NCBI RefSeq assembly: GCF_022429645.1
Contig: NZ_CP092480.1
Span: forward strand, 1,329,501 to 1,393,500
Direction of reading: 5' to 3'
DNA from: Lutibacter sp. A80
Lineage (GTDB): Bacteria > Bacteroidota > Bacteroidia > Flavobacteriales > Flavobacteriaceae
Length of the DNA stretch: 64,000 bases
Part shown: positions 1-9,841 of the stretch, one piece after another
Position numbering within the stretch: position 1 is the first letter of the stretch
Layout: each line of letters opens with the position of its first letter
Notes under the pieces: model-generated
Told to the model about the DNA's origin: nothing
Databases searched by the model: none
What the model saw: only the letters and a program-made list of their open reading frames with translations
Made by a program: the position numbers and the translations under genes

Positions 1-2767
1 TTATTTGTTTAAATTCTTCACCACTTAAAACATCTGTTATTTTAATTGGTGAAATTGTATTAAAATTTACAATTGCTGTACTATTTTTAGGATTTATATA
101 GCCATTATCAATTAGTGTTAATCTTAAATGTTTAGGCGAAACTTGTGCAACTACCCAAGCCACATCTCCAGAAACGGTTATCGGCAGTTTTTTAGCACTT
201 TGCTTTATATCATTTTTAATTACTTTGTAATACTCATCAGCATTATAAGTTTGTTTTCCATCTGCGGAATAATAATTACGTCCGTCTGTAATATATTCTT
301 TCATTATATTTTTATACAGTGGATGTAAGTTATTTACCATTTTACCTCTAGGTACATCTTTTTTAGCAAATACACCTTTTTGCGGTGGTGTCACTAAAAC
401 CAATCCATTTTGATAAGGTGCTAAAAAATTTAACCTCCTTTCTTTAACTCCTGCTGCATATCTAGAAAAATCCCATTCTGTAACTGGTGCACCTGGCCAA
501 GTACCATTTAACCTACTAAATACAAACGGATTATTTTCTTCAAATTCTTGATCATAAAAAGCAGTCCACTTTACATTAGCTCCATCATTTAAATAATGAT
601 GATCTGGGGTTTTCATGCTTAAATGAACTGGTGAAATACTAACTATTTCATTTCGTTTTGGAACATATAAAGCTCCTTTTGCTATCAGTTCCCAATAAAC
701 ACTCATATACTCTTGATTTACAGGAAAATTATTAATGAATTGTGCTCCATTTGATGTGTGAAAAATTAACATTCGTAAAAAGTGATTTGGTAATCTTTGG
801 TAACCCAATTGTCTTGAACGATCAAACGAAGTATTATCTGGTACAGCTCTTGTACCCCAACTATTTACAGCTCCACTTGCCCACATACCCATTCTACCAG
901 CAAAACTTAGCTCCATAGATTTATCTGTAGTTTCCTCCATTGATGGCACAAAAACATCTGCAAATTCGCCCGACATTAATCTAGACCAAGAATCTAAGTA
1001 GTTAGATCCTAACCAAAATATATTTTTAGAACGCAAAAATACATTTGCATTTTTACCTTGTGCATATTTTGCCAATGGATAAATTAAATCGTTTACTAAA
1101 AAATCCAAATTTTCTTTAGAGTGATCTTCTACTTCTGGATAAATTAATACTGTTTTTTTACCTTTAGCATTATCTATAACACTTTTTGTAGTGTTAATAC
1201 TAAACATATATGGATCGTTTCCATGACCCGCCCAATAAGCTATTCCAGGTTCGTCTTTAAATCTTTTTGAAATATAATCTATTGCTTCATTTTGGCTTAG
1301 TGTATATTTTTTTCTTCTATCTCTAGCTTTTTTATATTTATCATTTAAAAATGAAGATCTATCAAATTTCTCTACTTCTTTCATAAATAAAGAATTTAGA
1401 AAAATTGGATTTTTATACTTTCTATCAATTTCATTTTTTAATGTCAACTCACTTTCTGGAACACTTTCAGTCATTAAATAAACTGATTGTGATGTATTTT
1501 GATTTAAAGGTTTTTTATAGTTCTTTAAATATTTTCTTATTGTATTTGTATTCTTTATAATCTCAGATATTTTACCTTTTGGTGCTAGATTTTGAAATTC
1601 TTTTTTCCATTTTTTTTGCTCTGTATTTATAATATGAATACAATTTCCACCACTTTGTGCACTTGCTAAAATTACATTTCCTGTAATTTCATCTTTATAC
1701 ATATCGTTATATGCATAAGTACCAACTAATCGTTCAACTTCCTTTTCTGTTGAATTTGGTTTATATAAATGAATCTGACTTCCTGCCCTTGTTAAATATG
1801 TTGTTTCATTATTCTGATTAATTATAACTGTTTGTGCAATATCGTAACCAAATTTAATTTTAGAAACTCTATGAAAACTAAATTTATCATTTACTAAATC
1901 ATATGTAGAAACTAACAAATCATTAGCGTGAGCTGATGCCCCTAAAATAACATCTTCAGTTCCATCATTATTTATATCTGCAGATTTAAAATCACCTAAA
2001 GGTCTAATTCTAATTTTCTTTTTAAGCTCTAAAGGTGCTTCAATTTTTACTTTTTTAAAGGGTTTATCCTCTAAAATATAAAAAAAATATAAAGTCCCTG
2101 GTACATTCATATGGTTGTTAGTTCCTAAAACAACTAATACTTCTGTTCCGTCTTCTTTTTTAATAGATCTTATAAAGTTAGCTGTTGAAACATTGCTTTC
2201 TGGCATTTCTTTTTTATACTTACTCCAAGGTTTTTCAATTGAATAAGTTTTAGATTTTATTTCTTTAACTTCTTTTCCTTCTGAAGATATATAATATATA
2301 CTTTTATCAAAACCACCTGCTACAACAAAAGATTTATTTTCTTTACTTACAACAGAAACAGCATACATTGGTGCATCATTCTTTTTAAATTCCCATAAAG
2401 TTTTTCCTTCTGAATTTACACAATAAATTGTCCCATTAGCATTTGCAACTAAAACCTCATCTTTACCATCTCCTGTTAAATCTTCACACCATATATCATG
2501 GTTCATAAATCCAGATAATTTATTTTCCCAAAGTATTTTTCCTTCATAAGAAACACCTATTAACGTACCTTCAAAACTAGAGGCAACTATATAAGGTTTT
2601 TTATTGATTTTAGCCGGACGTACTTTTAAAATTGTGTAGTCTGTTTCAATACTATAAACACTCTTATTTGTGTTTACTGAAGTAAATTTATTCTGTGCAT
2701 TTAACGATGTTAAAATTAGTGTACAAAATACAACTAAGGAACTAAATGTTTTTCTATGTTTTTTCAT
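1..2767 (-). CDS. Secreted beta-propeller protein, possible GH150 lambda-carrageenase-like (3' end outside window)
   Basis: The reading frame stays open from an ATG at 2767 to the left edge (922 codons), so the C-terminus is missing. It starts with a signal peptide (MKKHRKTF, hydrophobic stretch, then SLNAQ). Residues about 30-330 are PQQ/VCBS-like propeller blades with repeats such as DLTGDGKDEVLVANANG and DINNDGTEDVILGAS. The remaining 550 or so residues form a second domain with WAGHGNDPYMF and WELIAKGALYVP. An N-terminal propeller plus a large unique C-terminal domain and a length near 940 residues fit the GH150 lambda-carrageenase layout, but I recognise this by architecture rather than by catalytic motifs. 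It lies 200 bp downstream of the hybrid sensor on the same strand, as expected for a target gene. An uncharacterised propeller lipase/esterase-like or binding protein is the alternative. Confidence 0.45.
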   Translation of the reverse strand, partial: MKKHRKTFSSLVVFCTLILTSLNAQNKFTSVNTNKSVYSIETDYTILKVRPAKINKKPYIVASSFEGTLIGVSYEGKILWENKLSGFMNHDIWCEDLTGDGKDEVLVANANGTIYCVNSEGKTLWEFKKNDAPMYAVSVVSKENKSFVVAGGFDKSIYYISSEGKEVKEIKSKTYSIEKPWSKYKKEMPESNVSTANFIRSIKKEDGTEVLVVLGTNNHMNVPGTLYFFYILEDKPFKKVKIEAPLELKKKIRIRPLGDFKSADINNDGTEDVILGASAHANDLLVSTYDLVNDKFSFHRVSKIKFGYDIAQTVIINQNNETTYLTRAGSQIHLYKPNSTEKEVERLVGTYAYNDMYKDEITGNVILASAQSGGNCIHIINTEQKKWKKEFQNLAPKGKISEIIKNTNTIRKYLKNYKKPLNQNTSQSVYLMTESVPESELTLKNEIDRKYKNPIFLNSLFMKEVEKFDRSSFLNDKYKKARDRRKKYTLSQNEAIDYISKRFKDEPGIAYWAGHGNDPYMFSINTTKSVIDNAKGKKTVLIYPEVEDHSKENLDFLVNDLIYPLAKYAQGKNANVFLRSKNIFWLGSNYLDSWSRLMSGEFADVFVPSMEETTDKSMELSFAGRMGMWASGAVNSWGTRAVPDNTSFDRSRQLGYQRLPNHFLRMLIFHTSNGAQFINNFPVNQEYMSVYWELIAKGALYVPKRNEIVSISPVHLSMKTPDHHYLNDGANVKWTAFYDQEFEENNPFVFSRLNGTWPGAPVTEWDFSRYAAGVKERRLNFLAPYQNGLVLVTPPQKGVFAKKDVPRGKMVNNLHPLYKNIMKEYITDGRNYYSADGKQTYNADEYYKVIKNDIKQSAKKLPITVSGDVAWVVAQVSPKHLRLTLIDNGYINPKNSTAIVNFNTISPIKITDVLSGEEFKQI

Positions 2768-2967
2768 TAAAACCTTTCTTAAAATTTATTGTTATCTTAT
2801 TTAAACTTGTTTAAACAATATCTATTCCAAACAAAAAAGCTTTTAGGCATATAGTTAAGAGATAGTTGCTTTTTAAGTTTAATACCAAACTTAGTTACAA
2901 ATACCTCTTATAATGTATTTCTAAATTATTTATATGTCTGTTAAGGTAAATAAGTTTAACTTAGCAA

Positions 2968-5900
2968 CTACGAATTAAATTTTTTCTTAATTTCTGCTGC
3001 GTACTTACCAGGAGTTGTATTAAATTTTTCTTTAAAGAGTTTGGTAAAATGCGTGCGGCTTTTAAAACCAGTCATTACATAAACTTCATTTACTGAAATT
3101 TTCTTTTGTAATAAAAATTCAGCTGCTTTTTTTAATCTATAATTTTTAAGTAATTCAAAAGGTGTTTGGTTTGTAAGCACCTTTACCTTTTGATAAAAAT
3201 GAGTTCTATTTAAATACAGTTCTTTAGCAAAACTATTTAAATCTAAATTTTGATTATCTAAATTTTCTTTTATTAAACTATATAATTTTTCAAGAAAAAC
3301 TTCATCTTTAGAATTGGTTTCATCCCTATCTATACTTAAAGGAAAATCCATTTTATAGCGTTCTCTAAGTTGCTTTCTATTTTTAAGAATAGATTCAATT
3401 CTAGTTATCAAATATTGAATATTAAAAGGTTTTTTAATATATGAATCAGCCCCATCTTTTAAACCATGTAATTGATCTTCAATAGAAGTACTAGCCGTTA
3501 ATAATATTACTGGAATATGACTTGTTTTAATATTAGATTTTATACGTTTACACAAATCAAACCCGTTCATTTCAGGCATTAAAACATCACTTATAACAAC
3601 ATCTGGCCATTCGTTTTCCATTTCATCAATACATTCTTTTCCGTTAACAAATGATTTTATTTGGAAAAAATTTGAAAGTATACCTGAAACAAACTTTCTC
3701 ATGTCGCTATTATCTTCTGCAAAAAATATTTTTGAATTAGTAAATTCACTGTTAACGTCAATACCACTTATATCAACACCGTTTTCAAAATTTTGATTTG
3801 GAGTATATGTTTTTTCTGCCGTTAATATTTCAAGTTCTTTTTCTTTTTGATATTCATTAAATTCGGTTTGTACAATTGGCAAAACCATTGTAAACTTTGT
3901 TCCTTCATTTAACTCGCTTTCTGCTTTAATATATCCATAATGCATATCTACTAAACGTTTAGAAAAAGCTAACCCTATACCTGAGCCTCCAATATATGTG
4001 CTGTGTTTTTTTTGAGATTGATAAAATCGTTCAAAAATATGTTCAATATCATCTTTATCAATTCCTCTACCAGTATCACAAACTTTTAAAACTAAATTGT
4101 TTTGTTCTTTTTTATAGACAATTTTAATGGTATCCTTTGCTTTAGTATACTTAAAGGCGTTGTTTAATAAATTATTTAATATTTTTTCTAACTTATCTTT
4201 ATCGGCAGACACATAAATTTTATCTGATTCACTTATAACTTCAAGATTTTTATCGTCATTAATTGCTAAAAATTTAAAATCTGTAAGTAACTCGTTAATA
4301 AAAGTATCAAAACAAAACGTTGAATAATGCATTTTCAGCAAATTTGCATCAGACCTTTGAAAATCATGAACTTGATCAACCAATTGTGAAATTTTTTTTG
4401 ATTGTCGTTTAACTATTTCTAACTTTTCATTAACATCTGTATTATTTTTAAAACGGTTTATTAAAATTGAAATAGGTCCAGATATTAAAGTTAATGGTGT
4501 TTTTATTTCGTGTGATATATTAGAAAAAAATTGAAGCTTTGCTTTATTTAATTCTTTTACATTATTAATTTCTATTTGTTCTATTTGAACTTTATAATTT
4601 AACGATTGAATTTTTAAAATAACTCTAACTACTAAAAATATAATTAACCCTATTAAAAGTGTGTAAAGTAAATATGCCTTTGTTGTTTTCCAAAATGGTG
4701 GTGTAATTATAATTTTCAATTTCTTTGGCTCAGTCCACTCATTTAATGAATTTGAGGCCATAACATTTAATTCATAAGGTCCAGGTTGAAGTCCGTTGTA
4801 ATAAATTGTTTTTTGACTTGAAGGCACCTCAATCCATTCTTCATTTATAGGTGTTAATTTATATCTTAATTTATGATTTTCGGGATTAGAAAAATGTAGA
4901 CTTGTTAAATCTAAAGAAAAAACATTCTCATTATACTTTAATTCAATTACTTTAGAATTAGTTAAATGATTTTTAAATAAAACTCTATTATTAACAGTAT
5001 CTCCGGGTAAAATTATTTTATTGAATAACTTAAAGTTTTCAAATTCTAATTTAGGAAGTTTTTCGTCATTTTCTATATTTTTAGGATTTATATAACAAAA
5101 TCCATCTAAACCTGAAAACAACATATTACCATTTTCTAATCTACTCGCTGCAAACCAAAAATCTTCAAAAGGCAACCCATCAGAATCATTAAATCGTCTA
5201 AAACTTGCATCTTTTACATTGTATTTATTAAGTCCTATATTTGTTGAAATCCATAGATTATAGTCATCATCATATAAAATACTTTTTACAACATTGTTAG
5301 ATAAACCATCTTTTTCTGTATAAGAAATAAATTCGGGATTGCTATTACTATTTAAAACTTTACAAACTCCTCCTCCTTCAGTTCCAACCCAAAGTTCTTC
5401 ATTAGGTAAACGTATAATAGAAGTTACAAAATTACTTGAAATTGATAATGGGTTTTTATCATCCTTAACATACCTATCAATCTTTAAATCTTCAATCTTG
5501 TCATTTTCTTTATAACTAATTCTAAATAAACCATCAGAATCAGCACCTATCCATATATAATTATAAATTGGATCGGCATATATATAACGTGCAAGTGATA
5601 ACTTTTTATCTTTAAATAACACGTTTTTATTTAGTGATACAACATTTTTGATATTATTTATTTTATCAAGTGATATTTTATAAACATCATTATTTAATCC
5701 TATCCAAATATTTCCATATTTATCTTCCGTGAAAGAACGAACACCAATAAGATCTGTTATTGAAAGATTTTCTAAAATTACTTTTTCTAATGAAGATGTT
5801 CCATCTTTAATTCTATATAAAATCTTCTCCTTACCACTTCTAAACCAAATATTTTTTTTTGAATCTACAAATACAGAAGTTATGTTTAACAATTGTTGCT

Positions 5901-7104
5901 TTGATATTTTTAAAGGAACTTTTTCAAACTTTTCTGTTTTAGTATTAAATAAAGCCAGACCACCAAAACTAGCTGTTAGATAAACTCTATCATTATCTAT
6001 TGGAGCCACATGCGTTACACTATTTGTTAGCAAACCATGTTTATGCCCCATTTTAATATTATAATGTTTAAAAGGATTTTGGTTTATATTAAATTTATAT
6101 AAACCTTTATTAAAAGTTGCTGCCCAACAATTATTGTTTTTAGTAGCAACTATAAAACTCATTCTTAAAATTTTCAAGTCATCCTTAAATGTCTTAATTT
6201 TAAAAGGAGTTTCATTCATTAAAGAATTAACATTATCAATTTTAATTAAACCATCATTAAGTGTACCTAACCACAATTTTTGTAAAGGATCAACTAATAG
6301 ACTATTAAATTGATAATTCTCTAGAGTTTTATAAACTAGTTTATAACTAAATCTATTATTTTTGAATTCATAATCTACACATGCCACCCCATTTAAAAGG
6401 GTAATTAATAAGGTTTCTCTATCTAATTTAATTACAGAGTTACAATAATCTATTTCATCATTTAATACTCTACTAAACTCTCTACTTGTTAAGTTAAAAT
6501 GAATTAAACCGCTTGAAGTTGTAAAAATATAGTTGGAATTATTTAACTTTATACCTTTATAAAACAGAATATTATTCTCAAAATTTTCTCCAGAAGGAAT
6601 GTATTGACCTGAAACAGTATAATCTTCATTAAACACAACAATACCAGCCCCCTCAGTAGCACAAATTATTGAACCTCCTACTTCATCAATTAGAATATTT
6701 CTAACAATAGGCCCACTACTATTTTTACCTAAAAGTTGATTTGAATAAATTTTTTCAAAATTTTCCTGAGATTCGTCATAAATTGAAATTCCTTCATCAG
6801 TTCCAAACCATAAGTTTCCTTTTTTATCCTCACTAATTGCTCTAACTCTATTACTTGTTAAAATATTCTGGTCTATCGTATTTTTATATGTTTTTACTTC
6901 ATATCCATCATACCTATTTATGCCATCATAGGTACCAAACCATAAAAACCCTCTAGAATCTTCTAAAATTGAAGTTACCCCATTATGAGCTAAACCATTA
7001 GAAATACTTAATTTCTCAGAATATTTAAGGGTTTCTTCCTGTGAAAACACCCCATTATTATAAAGTAAAATTAGAATTATTAGTAAGTAACTTTTCTTTA
7101 ACAT
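2968..7104 (-). CDS. Hybrid two-component system sensor/regulator (HTCS)
   Basis: One-protein sensor and transcription activator that typically controls PULs in Bacteroidota. It has a signal peptide (residues 1-21), then about 14 Reg_prop propeller blades with the WFGTYDGI, LWFGTDEGI and WVGTEGGG signature. A Y_Y_Y domain ends near residue 795 and a transmembrane helix lies around 810-830. The histidine kinase has FSNISHEIKTP with the phospho-His near 866, NLLNNAFKYT, DTGRGI and GSGIGLAFS. The receiver has FAEDNSD, phospho-Asp in VISDVLMPEMNG near 1172, and KPF. The C-terminus is an AraC HTH (LYLNRTHFYQK and TGFKSRTHFTKLFKE). The length of 1378 is normal for the family. The ligand would be a periplasmic oligosaccharide. 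The downstream propeller enzyme is the likeliest target. All key phosphorelay residues are present. Confidence 0.95.
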   Translation of the reverse strand: MLKKSYLLIILILLYNNGVFSQEETLKYSEKLSISNGLAHNGVTSILEDSRGFLWFGTYDGINRYDGYEVKTYKNTIDQNILTSNRVRAISEDKKGNLWFGTDEGISIYDESQENFEKIYSNQLLGKNSSGPIVRNILIDEVGGSIICATEGAGIVVFNEDYTVSGQYIPSGENFENNILFYKGIKLNNSNYIFTTSSGLIHFNLTSREFSRVLNDEIDYCNSVIKLDRETLLITLLNGVACVDYEFKNNRFSYKLVYKTLENYQFNSLLVDPLQKLWLGTLNDGLIKIDNVNSLMNETPFKIKTFKDDLKILRMSFIVATKNNNCWAATFNKGLYKFNINQNPFKHYNIKMGHKHGLLTNSVTHVAPIDNDRVYLTASFGGLALFNTKTEKFEKVPLKISKQQLLNITSVFVDSKKNIWFRSGKEKILYRIKDGTSSLEKVILENLSITDLIGVRSFTEDKYGNIWIGLNNDVYKISLDKINNIKNVVSLNKNVLFKDKKLSLARYIYADPIYNYIWIGADSDGLFRISYKENDKIEDLKIDRYVKDDKNPLSISSNFVTSIIRLPNEELWVGTEGGGVCKVLNSNSNPEFISYTEKDGLSNNVVKSILYDDDYNLWISTNIGLNKYNVKDASFRRFNDSDGLPFEDFWFAASRLENGNMLFSGLDGFCYINPKNIENDEKLPKLEFENFKLFNKIILPGDTVNNRVLFKNHLTNSKVIELKYNENVFSLDLTSLHFSNPENHKLRYKLTPINEEWIEVPSSQKTIYYNGLQPGPYELNVMASNSLNEWTEPKKLKIIITPPFWKTTKAYLLYTLLIGLIIFLVVRVILKIQSLNYKVQIEQIEINNVKELNKAKLQFFSNISHEIKTPLTLISGPISILINRFKNNTDVNEKLEIVKRQSKKISQLVDQVHDFQRSDANLLKMHYSTFCFDTFINELLTDFKFLAINDDKNLEVISESDKIYVSADKDKLEKILNNLLNNAFKYTKAKDTIKIVYKKEQNNLVLKVCDTGRGIDKDDIEHIFERFYQSQKKHSTYIGGSGIGLAFSKRLVDMHYGYIKAESELNEGTKFTMVLPIVQTEFNEYQKEKELEILTAEKTYTPNQNFENGVDISGIDVNSEFTNSKIFFAEDNSDMRKFVSGILSNFFQIKSFVNGKECIDEMENEWPDVVISDVLMPEMNGFDLCKRIKSNIKTSHIPVILLTASTSIEDQLHGLKDGADSYIKKPFNIQYLITRIESILKNRKQLRERYKMDFPLSIDRDETNSKDEVFLEKLYSLIKENLDNQNLDLNSFAKELYLNRTHFYQKVKVLTNQTPFELLKNYRLKKAAEFLLQKKISVNEVYVMTGFKSRTHFTKLFKEKFNTTPGKYAAEIKKKFNS

Positions 7105-7374
7105 TTAGAAATAATCAAAAATTTCATTAAAATATTTGTGATTTTACAAAAGTATAAATTTTTATGTTATTTATTTTCAATTTCTAATTAAACAACCCTT
7201 TAAAATTTATTGCAACTTAACATAAAGTATAAAATTTCACTTTCAAAATTTTAATTATCTTATTTCTAATGAAATATTTCAATTAAAATTAAAAACTAAA
7301 ACACAATTATTTACATCAATTTTGCTTAAATTAGCTTTTTAAAACGTAAATATTACATTTAATATTTTATTAAA

Positions 7375-9708
7375 ATGAATACAAAAGTAAATTCATCCGA
7401 ACTAAATTACTTATTATTTAAATATTCAATTTTAATTCTAAGTTTTATTTTTATTTCTTGTAACTCAAAAAAAGAAAATGAATACTCCCCTCTTCAAATT
7501 GCATTAAACAATCACAAACATGATGAAGGTTTTATAGGCTCTAAAAACTGCCTAGAATGTCACAAAACTGAATACAATGAATGGATGGGGTCAGACCATC
7601 AACTAGCTATGCAAATACCAACAGACAGCACTGTTTTGGGTGATTTTAATAATACTAAATATACAATTTATGGTGTAACAAGTACTTTTTATAAAAAAGA
7701 CAGCTTGTTTATAGTCAATACCCAAGGACCTGACGGAAAATATGCTGATTTTGAAGTAAAATATACCTTTGGAGTTTACCCTTTACAACAATACTTAGTT
7801 ATATTTCCTAAGGGTAATCTACAAGTACTCACTCCATTTTGGGATTCACGTTCAAAAGAAGATGGTGGTCAAAAATGGCAGCACTTATACCCTGATGAGT
7901 TTATAGCTTCACACGACGAACTAAATTGGGGAAGAGCTTTACAAAATTGGAATTATATGTGTGCCGAATGCCATTCAACCAATGTTAAAAAAAATTACAA
8001 TCCAGATACACAAGCTTACAATACAACTTTTGATGAAATAAATGTTTCTTGTGAAGCTTGTCACGGACCAGGTGATCTACACGAAAAATGGGCAAAAGAT
8101 ACCCTTCAAAATGTAGAGAACATGGGATTTGTTTTCGATATAATGGATAGAGATCCTAGCAGATGGATTATAGATCCTGAGACAGCAAAAGTTTCGCGTT
8201 CAAAACCTAGAACTTCAAATATGCAAGTAGAATGGTGTGGTCGTTGTCATTCAAGAAGAGCTCAACTAACAGATGAATTTACCTTTGGAAAAGTGCTTGA
8301 ACATACACACCAGGTAGCTTATTTAGATTATCCTTTATATAATGATGATGGTACTAACAATGATGAAGATTACGTATATGGCTCTTTCCTACAAAGTAAA
8401 ATGTACGCAAAAGGTGTTACTTGTAAAGATTGTCATAATGTACATAGTGGAGAGTTAAAAGGAGGCAAAGAAAATGTTTGTTTTCAATGTCATATGCCTA
8501 CTAAATACAAAACCAGAGAACACCATAAACATGATGAAAACGGAACTGGAGCAAGCTGTGTAAGTTGCCATTTACCAAAAATTACTATAATGGTAGTTGA
8601 TCCTCGTTCAGACCACAGTATGCGAATTCCAAGACCTGATATTAGTGTAAAAACAGGAGCTGTAAATGCTTGTAATAATTGTCATACAGATAAGTCGAAT
8701 GAGTGGGCTGCGAAGGAATTTAAAAATTGGTATGGCAATAAATATGATACCATACCACATTATGGCTTTGCTTTTCATAATATAAGAACAAATAAACAAG
8801 ATGCACAATCCGACTTAAATAAAGTTATAAATGATAAAGATATGGCAAATATTGTAGTTGGTACTGCAATTAGATTTCAAGATTTTAACAATAACCCTTT
8901 AGCTTTTGAAAATTTAAAAATGGCACTAGCATCTACAAGTCCTGTGGTAAGAAGAGCTGGATTGGAATCTTTAAGAAATCTATCTAAACAACAACAATAT
9001 AAATATGCTTTACCTTTAGCTAATGATACCGTTTATGGTGTTAGACATATGGCTAATAGCTTAATTTATGACGTCCCTACAACAAATTTACCTACAGAAC
9101 AAAAACAAGCTGTTGATAAAGCAAGAAAAGAATATATCAATCAATTATTATATTGGCAAGATCGCTCTTTAGGATTATCATCTATAGGTGTTGCAGCAAT
9201 AGGTTTAGGAAAATTAGATCAGGCTGAAGATTATTTTAAAAAAGCAGTAGCATTAGATACCTTAAATTTAATTGTAAAAGTTAACTATGCAGACTTAAAA
9301 AGAATGCAAGGTAAAAATGAGGAATGCATTTCGTTATTAAAAGAGGTTATAGCAATAGATAAAACCTTTTCAATGGCATATCAAGCATTGGCTTTTGCAT
9401 ATATTAGAATAGGTGATAAAACAAAGGCTTTTAAAACATTAGAAACTGCCAAGTCTATAGTTAAAAATGATGCTCAAAACCACTACTATTATGCTGTAAT
9501 GCAAAATGATTCAGGTAAAGAAAAAGAAGCAATTAAAACTATTACAGAAGCTTTAAAGGAATATCCGAACAATGAACAGCTATTGACTTTAGCTTATTCT
9601 ATTTATAAAAATAAAGGAGATTCTACTAAAGCTGAAAATGTTTTAAATACATTAATAAAAGTATTTCCACATAGTAATCAATACCAGCAAGTTAAAAATT
9701 CAAATTAA
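7375..9708 (+). CDS. Octahaem c-type cytochrome lipoprotein with C-terminal TPR repeats
   Basis: The N-terminus carries a lipobox (FIFISC, Cys29), so it is probably an exported lipoprotein. I count eight CxxCH haem-binding motifs: CLECH, CAECH, CEACH, CGRCH, CKDCH, CFQCH, CVSCH and CNNCH, all within about the first 430 residues. This resembles cytochrome c554-like multihaem domains. A HEAT-like helical stretch follows (about 480-570), then TPR units to the C-terminus (for example GKLDQAEDYFKKAVALD). The family occurs in Bacteroidota and Planctomycetes, often near ASPIC/UnbV proteins like the convergent downstream gene. The electron donor and acceptor are unknown. It could be a periplasmic redox enzyme or an electron carrier supplying a surface enzyme. 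It is read divergently from the HTCS with a 270-bp shared upstream region. Confidence 0.85.
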   Translation: MNTKVNSSELNYLLFKYSILILSFIFISCNSKKENEYSPLQIALNNHKHDEGFIGSKNCLECHKTEYNEWMGSDHQLAMQIPTDSTVLGDFNNTKYTIYGVTSTFYKKDSLFIVNTQGPDGKYADFEVKYTFGVYPLQQYLVIFPKGNLQVLTPFWDSRSKEDGGQKWQHLYPDEFIASHDELNWGRALQNWNYMCAECHSTNVKKNYNPDTQAYNTTFDEINVSCEACHGPGDLHEKWAKDTLQNVENMGFVFDIMDRDPSRWIIDPETAKVSRSKPRTSNMQVEWCGRCHSRRAQLTDEFTFGKVLEHTHQVAYLDYPLYNDDGTNNDEDYVYGSFLQSKMYAKGVTCKDCHNVHSGELKGGKENVCFQCHMPTKYKTREHHKHDENGTGASCVSCHLPKITIMVVDPRSDHSMRIPRPDISVKTGAVNACNNCHTDKSNEWAAKEFKNWYGNKYDTIPHYGFAFHNIRTNKQDAQSDLNKVINDKDMANIVVGTAIRFQDFNNNPLAFENLKMALASTSPVVRRAGLESLRNLSKQQQYKYALPLANDTVYGVRHMANSLIYDVPTTNLPTEQKQAVDKARKEYINQLLYWQDRSLGLSSIGVAAIGLGKLDQAEDYFKKAVALDTLNLIVKVNYADLKRMQGKNEECISLLKEVIAIDKTFSMAYQALAFAYIRIGDKTKAFKTLETAKSIVKNDAQNHYYYAVMQNDSGKEKEAIKTITEALKEYPNNEQLLTLAYSIYKNKGDSTKAENVLNTLIKVFPHSNQYQQVKNSN

Positions 9709-9757
9709 TTATTAAAAATACATACTGTATATTAAGCAATTTCGTATTTTCTTGTAT

Positions 9758-9819
9758 AAAAAATCTTCTGCCCACTTCTAAACTTATAAAAGTATTAGAA
9801 TAGAACCAGAAGATTTTTT
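9758..9819. terminator. Bidirectional terminator-like hairpin
   Basis: A 13-bp perfect stem (AAAAAATCTTCTG at 9758-9770 pairing with CAGAAGATTTTTT at 9807-9819) encloses a 36-nt loop. It sits in the 133-bp space between the convergent cytochrome and VCBS/Big2 genes, and the A/T ends give a T-run on either strand. Confidence 0.65.
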
Positions 9820-9841
9820 AGTGTTAATGTTTAAAATATTA

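Noticed and set aside
128-328. Small plus-strand open frame
   Set aside because: It lies opposite the large propeller gene, whose minus-strand reading shows clear domain motifs. The same applies to the many other short opposite-strand frames.
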